From contig JAKEGI010000246.1 in assembly GCA_022615595.1 (NCBI GenBank), positions 1-6,578 of the forward strand: a stretch of 6,578 bases of DNA, in the 5' to 3' direction. The notes under the pieces were generated by a model. That model was not told where the DNA came from and made no database searches. It saw only the letters and a program-made list of their open reading frames with translations. This DNA is from Bacteroidales bacterium. GTDB lineage: Bacteria; Bacteroidota; Bacteroidia; Bacteroidales; VadinHA17. Position numbers and translations under genes: made by a program. How positions within the stretch are numbered: position 1 is the first letter of the stretch; the number at the start of each line of letters is the position of its first letter. This document shows positions 1 to 5,388 of this stretch, piece after piece.

Positions 1-578
1 CAAAGGGATTTACCCGTTTTCTCGGAATGCTCTCTTCCCTGACAGACAACGGGATTGATGTGCACCTGTTCACAGGCAATCATGACCTGTGGATGAAGAG
101 TTATCTCGCAGAGGAATGCGGCGTCACTATACATCATGAACCACTGCTTGAGACCATCGTAGGAGAGCTCTTCTATCTCGCTCACGGAGAAGGTCTCGGT
201 ACCAGAAGCACCGGATTCAGGATCCTCCTTTCCTTTTTTCACAACAGGATTCTGCAGCGTCTCTATTCAGCAATCCATCCGAGGATAGGGTTGGGTATAG
301 GCCACGCCTGGTCTAACAGCAGCCGGCTGGCAAAACATGTCTCACTTCCTTTCCTGGGTGAAGAGAACGAAGACCTGATACGGCACACCCGGGAACTTGT
401 CAGAGAAGGATGCAAGGCACGTTACTTCATTTATGGCCACAGACATCTGCCTCTGACATTTGACGAGAACGGGAGAAGAATGATAATACTTGGAGACTGG
501 TTCAGCTTTACCAGTTATGCCGTTTATGACGGCAGGGAACTGACGCTTATTTCCGAGCCGTTGAATACCTTACCCTGA
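1..578 (+). CDS. lpxH: UDP-2,3-diacylglucosamine diphosphatase, LpxH-type (5' end outside window)
   Basis: This calcineurin-like metallophosphoesterase probably hydrolyses UDP-2,3-diacylglucosamine to lipid X and UMP at the inner face of the cytoplasmic membrane, an early lipid A step. The reading frame is open from base 3, and eight residues (KGFTRFLG) precede the first ATG at 27. That ATG is therefore internal and the true start lies upstream. Counting from it, motif FTGNHD is at residues 15-20, LAHGEG at 51-56 and the C-terminal metal motif YGHRH at 136-140, followed by ILGDW. These correspond to the later metal-ligand motifs of the family; the early DxH and GD motifs would lie in the missing part. 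About 190 residues are visible, so an estimated 50-70 are missing if the protein has the usual Bacteroidota length. The 3' end overlaps the convergent downstream gene by 32 bp. A different phosphoesterase of the same fold cannot be fully excluded. Confidence 0.87.
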   Translation, partial: KGFTRFLGMLSSLTDNGIDVHLFTGNHDLWMKSYLAEECGVTIHHEPLLETIVGELFYLAHGEGLGTRSTGFRILLSFFHNRILQRLYSAIHPRIGLGIGHAWSNSSRLAKHVSLPFLGEENEDLIRHTRELVREGCKARYFIYGHRHLPLTFDENGRRMIILGDWFSFTSYAVYDGRELTLISEPLNTLP

Positions 579-1674
579 TCCTGACCGTCAGGGTATAATA
601 TGAATAGTCTTCGTTGACCTCTTCAAACTGATAATCAAGCTTATTACCCGAACGACGGGCCATCTCCAGAAGTCCCATGTACCCCGTGGAGGCCTCCTTC
701 ATATCCTGCCCCATGAGAGCGGTGCGGAGAAGCAGCTTAAGCCCCTCCTCATCATACCTGTTTATCATGTTAAGCTTCTGCTTCAGGTGATCAATATCTC
801 GCTTCCTTATCAGGTTGCCTGATGTGATAATATAAGACTTGCCGGTATTTCTGATCATAGCCACCGGAATACCGAACTGCTGTTCTGCCCTGAACCCCGG
901 GCTGTGCTGCGCAACGTTCTGCAGAAGCTCTATCAGTGCAGCAAATACACGCTTATGGAGATTATGCTCAAGCTCAGCCTCATGCATCGTTGTCTCGCTG
1001 AAGCTAAGCAACTCCTTGCCAATGTCATGTGTCAACGGCCCTGCCCAGATGAAATCGATCTTGTTTGATTTCATCATTCGCTCCAATTGCATCGCTCTCT
1101 TGCCGTTGAATGACATTACGGCACCCGGAGTATGGACTCCCTTTCCACCGGCGTCAACCGTCTTGCTGAGGATGAAATAGGAGTACTCCTCATCTATGGG
1201 TATGAAATCGTAATCAAGCTTGTTTCCGGTCTTGCGTGCCATCTCGATCAGTCCAAGACCTGCCCCTCCCTTGTGACCGATATTGGAGTCCTGCAGCATC
1301 AGCCTGTAAACATCCCTGATCTGGTCAGGATCGAGACTGTTGATCTTCTTAAGGTTGCCCTTAAGTCCATCCACATCCGGCTTTCTGATTGTGTTTCCTG
1401 TGATCACGGTGTAGCCGTCTGCCGTTTTGGTATATACTACCAGTGAAGTCATCTCGTGGACGGGAGTGGTGCTGTGCCTGGTTATATTCTGCAGGTTCTC
1501 GAGAACGAACATGAATAATCGCTTGCGACCCAACAGGCTGAAGTCTGAAAACTCCATCTCTCTTTCGAGGAGGGTCAGTAGCAGTACCGAGTTATCACTG
1601 GTTACCTGTCCGCGGTACGCGAACATAAGATGCTCATTGGCAAGCTTAAGTCTTAATCTTTTAGTCAGGTCCAT
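547..1674 (-). CDS. Tandem SiaB-family (GHKL/HATPase-like) protein with two kinase-like domains
   Basis: The 375-residue protein contains two copies of the same roughly 180-residue domain. Domain 1 (about 1-172) has the N-box-like ENLQNxxxH at 59-67, GNTIRKPDVDGL at 93-104 and the glycine box GGAGLGLIEMAR at 136-147. Domain 2 (about 185-368) repeats these as ELLQNxxxH at 249-257, GNLIRKRDIDHL at 286-297 and STGYMGLLEMAR at 329-340, an offset of 190-193 residues. The box, the downstream GNKLDY and the (E/D)YSY segment resemble SiaB-family protein kinases (DUF6272). In Pseudomonas, SiaB phosphorylates SiaC in a partner-switching pathway that controls a diguanylate cyclase. Domain 1 keeps GxGLGL, whereas domain 2 has lost its leading glycines and may be inactive. 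No signal peptide or membrane segment is seen, so the protein is cytoplasmic. GGAAAG lies just before the ATG. No SiaA- or SiaC-like neighbour is present in the window. Substrate and partner are unknown. Confidence 0.8.
   Translation of the reverse strand: MDLTKRLRLKLANEHLMFAYRGQVTSDNSVLLLTLLEREMEFSDFSLLGRKRLFMFVLENLQNITRHSTTPVHEMTSLVVYTKTADGYTVITGNTIRKPDVDGLKGNLKKINSLDPDQIRDVYRLMLQDSNIGHKGGAGLGLIEMARKTGNKLDYDFIPIDEEYSYFILSKTVDAGGKGVHTPGAVMSFNGKRAMQLERMMKSNKIDFIWAGPLTHDIGKELLSFSETTMHEAELEHNLHKRVFAALIELLQNVAQHSPGFRAEQQFGIPVAMIRNTGKSYIITSGNLIRKRDIDHLKQKLNMINRYDEEGLKLLLRTALMGQDMKEASTGYMGLLEMARRSGNKLDYQFEEVNEDYSYYTLTVRIRVRYSTARK
571..595. terminator. Hairpin at the convergent lpxH / SiaB-like gene ends
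   Basis: TACCCTGA (571-578) and TCAGGGTA (588-595) form a perfect 8-bp stem with a 9-nt loop. The left arm ends exactly on the lpxH stop codon, while the whole hairpin lies inside the last codons of the minus-strand gene. No U-tract follows on either strand (TAATATG on plus), so it is not a classic intrinsic terminator. It could act as a 3'-end stabilising stem for lpxH mRNA. The match of an arm to the stop codon is seen; the function is inferred. Confidence 0.35.
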
Positions 1675-1759
1675 ACTTTCCGACGAATATGGAAGAGGTA
1701 TTTTTATTCATCCGCAAAATAATCAAAAAAGTCAGTGTTAAAAAATATTAAATAATTTT
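1675..1759. other. AT-rich spacer between comM and the SiaB-like gene
   Basis: This 85-bp spacer separates two minus-strand genes. Bases 1740-1763 are almost pure A/T and form an imperfect A6...T6 dyad just after the comM stop, too weak and too poor in GC to call a terminator. On the minus strand TTATTTTG lies 40-50 nt before the SiaB-like start and has one mismatch to the TAnnTTTG -7 box, but I see no TTG at the right distance. Whether the SiaB-like gene has its own promoter or is read through from comM is undecided. Confidence 0.4.
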
Positions 1760-3298
1760 TTATCCTGCCCAGCCTTCACGATCGAGGCTGCGGTAGTTTA
1801 TTGCCTCGGAAATATGGTCAGGACTGATATTGTCAGACCCGTCGAGGTCTGCAATTGTGCGGGCTACCTTAAGTATTCTGTCATAGGCTCTTGCCGACAG
1901 TCCCCTCATTTCCATCGCGGCCCTGAGAAGGCGTCCTCCGGTTTCATCCAGGTGGCAGTATCTTCTGATGAGCGATGAGGTCATCTGCGCATTGCAGTAT
2001 ATCCCGTCGATGCCTGAATAACGGGCTGTCTGACGGGCCCGGGCCTTCACTACCCGTTCGCGCACTGCCGCGGAGGGCTCTGCCATGGCAGACCCTGCAA
2101 GCTTCTCGTAATTCACCGGAACCACTTCAATATGTATATCGATACGGTCTAACAGCGGCCCTGATATCCGGCTGAGGTATTTCTGAACCATCCCCGGGGA
2201 ACAGGTACAGGTTTTTTCGGGATGATTATGGAACCCGCAGGGACATGGATTCATTGAGGCAATGAGCATGAACGAGGCTGGAAAATCGCAGCTCAGTCTT
2301 GCCCTTGCAATGGTTATTATCCTGTCTTCCAGCGGCTGGCGCAACACCTCTAAGACACTGCGCTTGAACTCCGGCAACTCGTCAAGGAACAGCACCCCGT
2401 TGTGTGACAGGCTAATCTCCCCGGGCTGTGGCACCGTGCCACCACCAACGAGGGCGATGTCAGAGCTTGTGTGATGAGGGCTGCGGAACGGACGCCGGGT
2501 CATGAGAGAGACATGACTCTCAATCCTGCCGGCCACGGAATGGATCTTCGTTGACTCCAGGGCCTCCTCGAGCGTCATCGGCGGCAGAATGGAGGGGAGA
2601 CGGCGGGCGAGCATCGTCTTGCCGGATCCCGGCGGACCAATCATCAGCGCATTGTGACTTCCTGCCACTGCTACCTCAAGGGCTCGCTTGACACTCTCCT
2701 GTCCCTTGACGTCAGAGAAATCAGAGTCATAGATGTTTCCCTCCTGGCTGAAGAGGGCATTCAAATCGACCTTCAAAGGGAGAGGATCAGTCTCACCACG
2801 CATGATCTGGAGCACCTCCGAGAGGCTCCCGACACCGTAGACGTCTATACCGTCAACAACGGCCGCCTCCGGAGCATTCTCCGCCGGAACCATCACTCCG
2901 CGGAAGCCTGATGACCTGGCCTGAAGCGCTACCGGCAGCACACCCTTGACAGGCTTTATTGCTCCGTCGAGGGACAACTCACCGGCAAGCAGCAGACCCT
3001 CAAGCTTCTCTCCCCGAACCATCTCTGAGGCGATAAGTATCCCGGCTGCCAGGGGCAGGTCATATGATGCACCCTCCTTCCGTATGTCGGCAGGGGCCAT
3101 GTTAATAATAACCTGCCTCCCGGGCCATTTAAGACCCACGGCACGCAGCGCCGACTCAATGCGCTGCTGACTCTCCTTGACGGCCGCATCGGGCAGCCCG
3201 ACAAGCATGTATCGTACACCCCGTGTGACATCAACCTCAATGGTGACGGGCACAGCCTCAATACCGAAAACGGCAGCACTGAAGGTCTTGACCAGCAT
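1760..3298 (-). CDS. comM: YifB/ComM family Mg-chelatase-like AAA+ ATPase
   Basis: This complete 512-residue protein has the usual family length. The N-terminal Lon-protease-like/ChlI domain covers about 1-170 (starting MLVKTFSAAVFGIE, with the VGLPDAAVKESQQR segment at 33-46). The AAA+ module follows: VKGQ at 197-200, Walker A GPPGSGKT at 221-228, Walker B VLFLDE at 302-307, a Cys cluster CPC at 352-354 with C364 and C366, and the LLDRIDIH arginine-finger region at 382-389. The C-terminal lid has RGLSARAYDRILKVARTIADL at 465-485. Well-studied ComM of naturally transformable bacteria is a hexameric helicase that promotes branch migration during integration of incoming DNA. In species not known to be competent the role is less certain. 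The start at 3298 matches the conserved N-terminus. The 5' flank holds a strong inverted repeat. Confidence 0.95.
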   Translation of the reverse strand: MLVKTFSAAVFGIEAVPVTIEVDVTRGVRYMLVGLPDAAVKESQQRIESALRAVGLKWPGRQVIINMAPADIRKEGASYDLPLAAGILIASEMVRGEKLEGLLLAGELSLDGAIKPVKGVLPVALQARSSGFRGVMVPAENAPEAAVVDGIDVYGVGSLSEVLQIMRGETDPLPLKVDLNALFSQEGNIYDSDFSDVKGQESVKRALEVAVAGSHNALMIGPPGSGKTMLARRLPSILPPMTLEEALESTKIHSVAGRIESHVSLMTRRPFRSPHHTSSDIALVGGGTVPQPGEISLSHNGVLFLDELPEFKRSVLEVLRQPLEDRIITIARARLSCDFPASFMLIASMNPCPCGFHNHPEKTCTCSPGMVQKYLSRISGPLLDRIDIHIEVVPVNYEKLAGSAMAEPSAAVRERVVKARARQTARYSGIDGIYCNAQMTSSLIRRYCHLDETGGRLLRAAMEMRGLSARAYDRILKVARTIADLDGSDNISPDHISEAINYRSLDREGWAG

Positions 3299-3305
3299 GA
3301 CTCAT

Positions 3306-3346
3306 AATTTATGTTGCACAATAAAAGAGGAAATGCACCATAAATT
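3306..3346. repeat. 13-bp inverted repeat in the comM 5' region
   Basis: AATTTATGTTGCA (3306-3318) and TGCACCATAAATT (3334-3346) are inverted copies matching at 12 of 13 positions, separated by a 15-nt purine-rich spacer. The proximal arm ends 7 bp before the comM ATG and the distal arm overlaps the candidate -7 box. It could be an operator bound by a dimeric regulator or, if transcription starts further upstream, a hairpin covering the ribosome-binding region. The pairing is seen; the role is inferred. Confidence 0.6.
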
Positions 3347-3371
3347 TAAACAATAAGCCGGATAACTGCAA
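3341..3371 (-). promoter_or_regulatory. Possible weak comM promoter
   Basis: On the minus strand TTG (3369-3371) is followed by 20 nt and then TAAATTTA (3341-3348), which has one mismatch to the Bacteroidota -7 consensus TAnnTTTG. The spacing suits the class and places the start of transcription about 30-40 nt before the comM ATG. The match is imperfect in an AT-rich stretch, so this is tentative. Confidence 0.35.
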
Positions 3372-3380
3372 GACTTTAAG

Positions 3381-3411
3381 TTTAAAACCGACAGTGACCT
3401 ATTCACTGTCG
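3381..3411 (-). terminator. Intrinsic-like terminator of the membrane-protein/XRE unit
   Basis: CGACAGTGA (3389-3397) and TCACTGTCG (3403-3411) form a perfect 9-bp stem with a 5-nt loop. Read on the minus strand, it is followed by GGTTTTAAAC, a short U-run. The stem is made partly from the last codons of the XRE gene, and its TAG stop codon lies mostly in the loop. Its place at the end of the two-gene unit and before comM fits termination. The short U-run suggests it may be leaky. Confidence 0.55.
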
Positions 3412-3596
3412 AAGAGAAATATCTCCTCGATGGCCACTCCGAAGACCCTTGCGATATCGTGAGCCAGCTTTAATGAAGGATTGTACTTGTTCTTTTCCAG
3501 GAACACAATTGTCTCACGCCTCACATTGACCCTCTTTGCCAGGTCATCCTGCGTCAGGTCATGCCGTGCCCTGAACTCCCTGATCCTGTTATTCAT
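3399..3596 (-). CDS. Small XRE-family helix-turn-helix transcriptional regulator
   Basis: The 65-residue protein is almost only a Cro/C1-type DNA-binding domain. Helices 2-3 of the HTH lie at about 15-34 ([20 protein letters not shown]), followed by the characteristic [29 protein letters not shown]. No effector domain is present, so sensing would have to come from a partner. The start overlaps the end of the upstream membrane-protein gene by 8 bp, implying translational coupling. This arrangement, a minimal XRE protein encoded with a small multi-helix membrane protein, recurs in bacteria and archaea. By inference, the regulator acts on its own promoter, where a dyad lies on the -7 box. The gene ends inside a terminator-like hairpin. 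The target genes are unknown. Confidence 0.93.
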   Translation of the reverse strand: MNNRIREFRARHDLTQDDLAKRVNVRRETIVFLEKNKYNPSLKLAHDIARVFGVAIEEIFLFDSE

Positions 3597-3987
3597 TGCG
3601 TATACCTCTTATCCTGATCACAATCCAGCAAAGGAAGAAGATGACAGCCATACTCAGGATGCCTGCACCAAGGACCTGTTCTGTGTCAAGTGTTACCCTG
3701 TCTTTCAGCCAGATCATGAAGACCCACATGTAAAGCGAGATGTAGTATGACCATGCCGCACTCTTTTGCAGCATCCTCTTTGACAGTTCATCTTCAGGCG
3801 GCTCACCCCTCTGTGCCCCGGTAAATCTCATATATGCGAAATACAACCCGAAACCTACAAGAACGATTATTATCCCGAATGTCAATACCTCGGGACCGGT
3901 GATGGATTTCTCAACCTTGAAGAACCAGAGTGCTGTTGTTACAAGCACAATCAATGACACTGCCAATGCAATTAACGCTCTTTTCAT
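3589..3987 (-). CDS. Four-helix membrane protein paired with the XRE regulator
   Basis: With the start at 3987 the protein is 132 residues and has four predicted hydrophobic segments at about 4-23, 33-54, 78-94 and 105-126. The loop between helices 2 and 3 (about 55-77) is charged, with the sequence [19 protein letters not shown]. By the positive-inside rule (MKR at the N-terminus, RIRGIR at the C-terminus), both ends and this loop face the cytoplasm, where the XRE protein could contact them. The DE...K-x-S pattern before helix 3 reminds me of DUF2178-type membrane proteins, but this is only a resemblance. An ATG at 4035 would add 16 residues, but it lies upstream of the -7 box at 4014-4021. 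Those 16 codons are the AT-rich promoter region, so I chose 3987. The function is unknown; a membrane sensor or anti-regulator is inferred. Confidence 0.82.
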   Translation of the reverse strand: MKRALIALAVSLIVLVTTALWFFKVEKSITGPEVLTFGIIIVLVGFGLYFAYMRFTGAQRGEPPEDELSKRMLQKSAAWSYYISLYMWVFMIWLKDRVTLDTEQVLGAGILSMAVIFFLCWIVIRIRGIRNE

Positions 3988-4007
3988 AATCTTATTGTTA
4001 ATTATTT

Positions 4008-4022
4008 CTAACACAAAGTTAG
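4008..4022. promoter_or_regulatory. Candidate operator on the -7 box (CTAAC-N5-GTTAG)
   Basis: CTAAC (4008-4012) and GTTAG (4018-4022) form a perfect 5-bp dyad with a 5-nt spacer that covers the -7 box and the probable transcription start. This is the size and position expected for a Cro/C1-type dimer acting as a repressor. A second dyad, AAACTT-N4-AAGTTT (4044-4059), covers the -33 element. Binding by the XRE protein encoded downstream is inferred from proximity only. Confidence 0.45.
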
Positions 4023-4046
4023 ATTTAAATAACATTAATATCCAAA
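4014..4046 (-). promoter_or_regulatory. Bacteroidota-type promoter for the membrane-protein/XRE unit
   Basis: On the minus strand the -33 element TTTG (4043-4046) is followed by 21 nt and an exact TAnnTTTG -7 box, TAACTTTG (4014-4021). Transcription would begin around 4005-4010, leaving an 18-25 nt leader before the ATG at 3987. An A/T-tract (4057-4077, T8 then A9) immediately upstream could act as an UP-like element. This promoter decides the start codon of the membrane-protein gene. Confidence 0.7.
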
Positions 4047-4087
4047 CTTTTTTAAGTTTTTTTTAAAAAAAAATTTTATTGACTTAT

Positions 4088-4441
4088 TTATGTCCCCTGA
4101 CTCCCGGGTTTGTGGAGCCTGACCTCCACGGGGCTGAATGTTACAAGACATCCCTTTGGAAGGGCGCTCAGTTCAGGCTCTATGATACTATAGAATCTTT
4201 CAAGTTTTTCCCGGGTATCAATAATTTCTATTACTACCGGAAGCTTCTCTGTCAGTTCCCAGAACCTTGAAGAGTGGACATGGCTGCTCAGACCGTATCC
4301 CATCACACCCCGATAGACCGTCACACCTGACACTCCTGCCTCCCTGGCTTTATAAACGATGGCCTCGTAAAGAAGCTGTGAACCCAGGCGATCGGTCGAA
4401 CTGGAATAAACCTTCATTACTGCGTGATCAGGAGTTTTCAT
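4088..4441 (-). CDS. DUF190 family protein, CrcB-associated
   Basis: This complete 117-residue protein belongs to DUF190. The family core is visible: LLYEAIVYKAREAGVSGVTV at about 23-42, RGVMGYG at 44-50, HSSRFWELTEKLPVVIEIID at 56-75 and EKLERFYSIIEPEL at 78-91. These proteins have a ferredoxin-like, PII-resembling fold and are often encoded beside crcB. Their biochemical role is not established, and a regulatory or ligand-sensing function in fluoride export is a guess. The gene starts 2 bp after the crcB stop, so the two are surely co-transcribed. M9 (MKVYSSSTD) is an alternative start, but the upstream ATG is tightly placed after crcB and is preferred. No membrane segment is seen. Confidence 0.92.
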   Translation of the reverse strand: MKTPDHAVMKVYSSSTDRLGSQLLYEAIVYKAREAGVSGVTVYRGVMGYGLSSHVHSSRFWELTEKLPVVIEIIDTREKLERFYSIIEPELSALPKGCLVTFSPVEVRLHKPGSQGT

Positions 4442-4443
4442 TA

Positions 4444-4821
4444 TCAGAGAAGATTTGTCAGAATATACCCTATGTAAACAGCAAGAAAACCCAGGAAGAT
4501 ACTTAATCCTGTATATAGCAGAACAGTAAGCAGTTGTCCGTTGTGTAGCAGCATGAGGTTTTCATTGGTGAATGTTGAGAATGTCGTGAATCCGCCGCAC
4601 AGGCCTACCATCAGAAAGAGTCTCCATTCAGCTGAAAGGATCATGCTCTTATCGGCAATACCAGTTAAGAATCCAATAACCAGGCTTCCGGTCACATTCA
4701 CGATCAGTGTACCTACCGGGACTGAACAGAAGCTGATGCTCAGGTTAAGCAGGGAGACGAAATACCTCGCAATACTGCCCAGGAAACCGCCGGCACCAAT
4801 AAGAAGAACAGTCTTTACCAT
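4444..4821 (-). CDS. crcB: Fluoride channel CrcB/Fluc
   Basis: The 125-residue membrane protein has four hydrophobic helices and the diagnostic Fluc motifs. These are GGFLGSIARY at 11-20, the GTLIVNVTGSLVIG segment at 37-50 with the pore-lining Asn42, and GLCGGFTTFSTF at 73-84, the broken third helix. That helix supplies the phenylalanine-box residues (F81, F84) and the central sodium site. Fluc proteins work as antiparallel dual-topology dimers that let fluoride leak out of the cytoplasm, protecting enzymes such as enolase. A single gene, as here, implies a homodimer. The length is normal for the family. On the minus strand TATCTTTA (4839-4846) lies close upstream and is one base off the -7 consensus, but no -33 match accompanies it. 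I see no fluoride riboswitch in the leader. Confidence 0.95.
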   Translation of the reverse strand: MVKTVLLIGAGGFLGSIARYFVSLLNLSISFCSVPVGTLIVNVTGSLVIGFLTGIADKSMILSAEWRLFLMVGLCGGFTTFSTFTNENLMLLHNGQLLTVLLYTGLSIFLGFLAVYIGYILTNLL

Positions 4822-4885
4822 TCACGATCAATAGTCCATAAAGATAATCGTAAATTTTAAATTTATTCCGGCAGTTTATCAGTGA

Positions 4886-5191
4886 TCAGTCATCAAGATG
4901 ACCGAACTTCTCTTTGCTGAAAGCCCTGGAAAAATCATCAGCGTAACCGTGATGACCGGTGAAAATATATTGAACACCTTCAAGTTCCATGATATTCTTA
5001 ATTGACTTCCTGGCCTTCCTGGCACTTTTATTGATGAACCGCGGAAATGGCTCTGCATAGCCGTTGTACAGACTCATCGCGTCGCCCGTGAACAGGTATT
5101 TATCGTTTACCAGGTAGCAGGTGGCTCCTGCCGTGTGGCCTGGTGTCGGAACAGGCCGCAGTTCCATTACCTTCTTCCCTGACGGGAAGAA
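4886..5191 (-). pseudogene. C-terminal remnant of an MBL-fold metallo-hydrolase
   Basis: The minus frame from 5191 down to the stop at 4886 encodes the second half of a metallo-beta-lactamase-fold hydrolase. The TPGHT motif has its metal-binding His at residue 11 counted from the ATG at 5167. It is followed by YLFTGDA with the bridging Asp29, then YIFTGHHGYADDF with the last metal His (72). Family-like sequence continues upstream of that ATG (GKKVMELRPV), so the ATG is internal. An in-frame TGA at 5192-5194 ends the open frame. The N-terminal half with the essential HxHxDH motif is absent, and none of the minus frames over 5192-5450 restores it. The C-terminus looks intact. The product cannot hold the usual two-metal site, so I call it a 5'-truncated pseudogene, broken at or near the hairpin at 5172-5191. 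Confidence 0.75.
5172..5191. repeat. Perfect 8-bp hairpin at the broken end of the MBL gene
   Basis: TTCTTCCC (5172-5179) and GGGAAGAA (5184-5191) pair perfectly around a TGAC tetraloop. The hairpin sits exactly where recognisable MBL coding sequence stops. There is no U-tract on either side, so a terminator role is unlikely. It may mark the rearrangement junction. Confidence 0.6.
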
Positions 5192-5289
5192 TCATGTGTA
5201 TTTGGCACCTGGCCTCTTCCTCCCGGAGGGAGGGAACATGTGCCAGGGGCATATAAGATTGGTAACAGGGTAGCTACAGTAACCACCCT

Positions 5290-5310
5290 TCCTGTGCCGT
5301 AGGTACAGGA
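5290..5310. repeat. 9-bp stem with 3-nt loop
   Basis: TCCTGTGCC (5290-5298) pairs with GGTACAGGA (5302-5310) around GTA. All nine positions pair if one G-U is allowed on the plus-strand RNA. The stem favours the plus-strand transcript slightly, because on the minus strand that position is an A-C mismatch. No U-tract follows. Confidence 0.5.
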
Positions 5311-5360
5311 CAATCAAGCGAGAGAAGCGCAGGCCGCAGAGTGTAGAGATATGAGGTGAG

Positions 5361-5388
5361 GGTAATCGGTAATCAGTATTCGGTGGCA
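5361..5388. repeat. Short heptamer tandem array (GGTAATC)
   Basis: GGTAATC (5361-5367) is repeated exactly at 5368-5374, then degenerates as AGTATTC (5375-5381) and GGTGGCA (5382-5388). It is a 7-bp period of about three to four units in noncoding DNA upstream of the TetR promoter. Confidence 0.55.

Noticed and set aside
839..1741. Several plus-strand frames of about 104-113 residues opposite the SiaB-like gene
   Set aside because: They are antisense shadows of a well-supported gene with repeated family motifs, and none shows a domain.
1740..1763. A/T dyad after comM as a terminator
   Set aside because: The arms are only A and T with mismatches, so the stem would be too weak.
2956..3321. 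A 121-residue minus-strand frame over the comM 5' end
   Set aside because: It lies in another frame of the clearly coding comM gene and has a composition typical of a shadow frame.
4057..4077. Poly-T/poly-A tract as an intrinsic terminator of crcB-DUF190
   Set aside because: A T-run is present on the minus strand but no GC-rich stem precedes it. It fits better as an UP-like tract of the adjacent promoter, though a termination contribution is possible.
4822..4885. Fluoride riboswitch ahead of crcB
   Set aside because: The short leader is AT-rich and lacks the conserved GC blocks and pseudoknot partners of that RNA.
5172..5310. Insertion sequence or CRISPR remnant
   Set aside because: The inverted repeats differ from one another, no transposase fragment or target-site duplication is visible, and there are no regularly spaced direct repeats.
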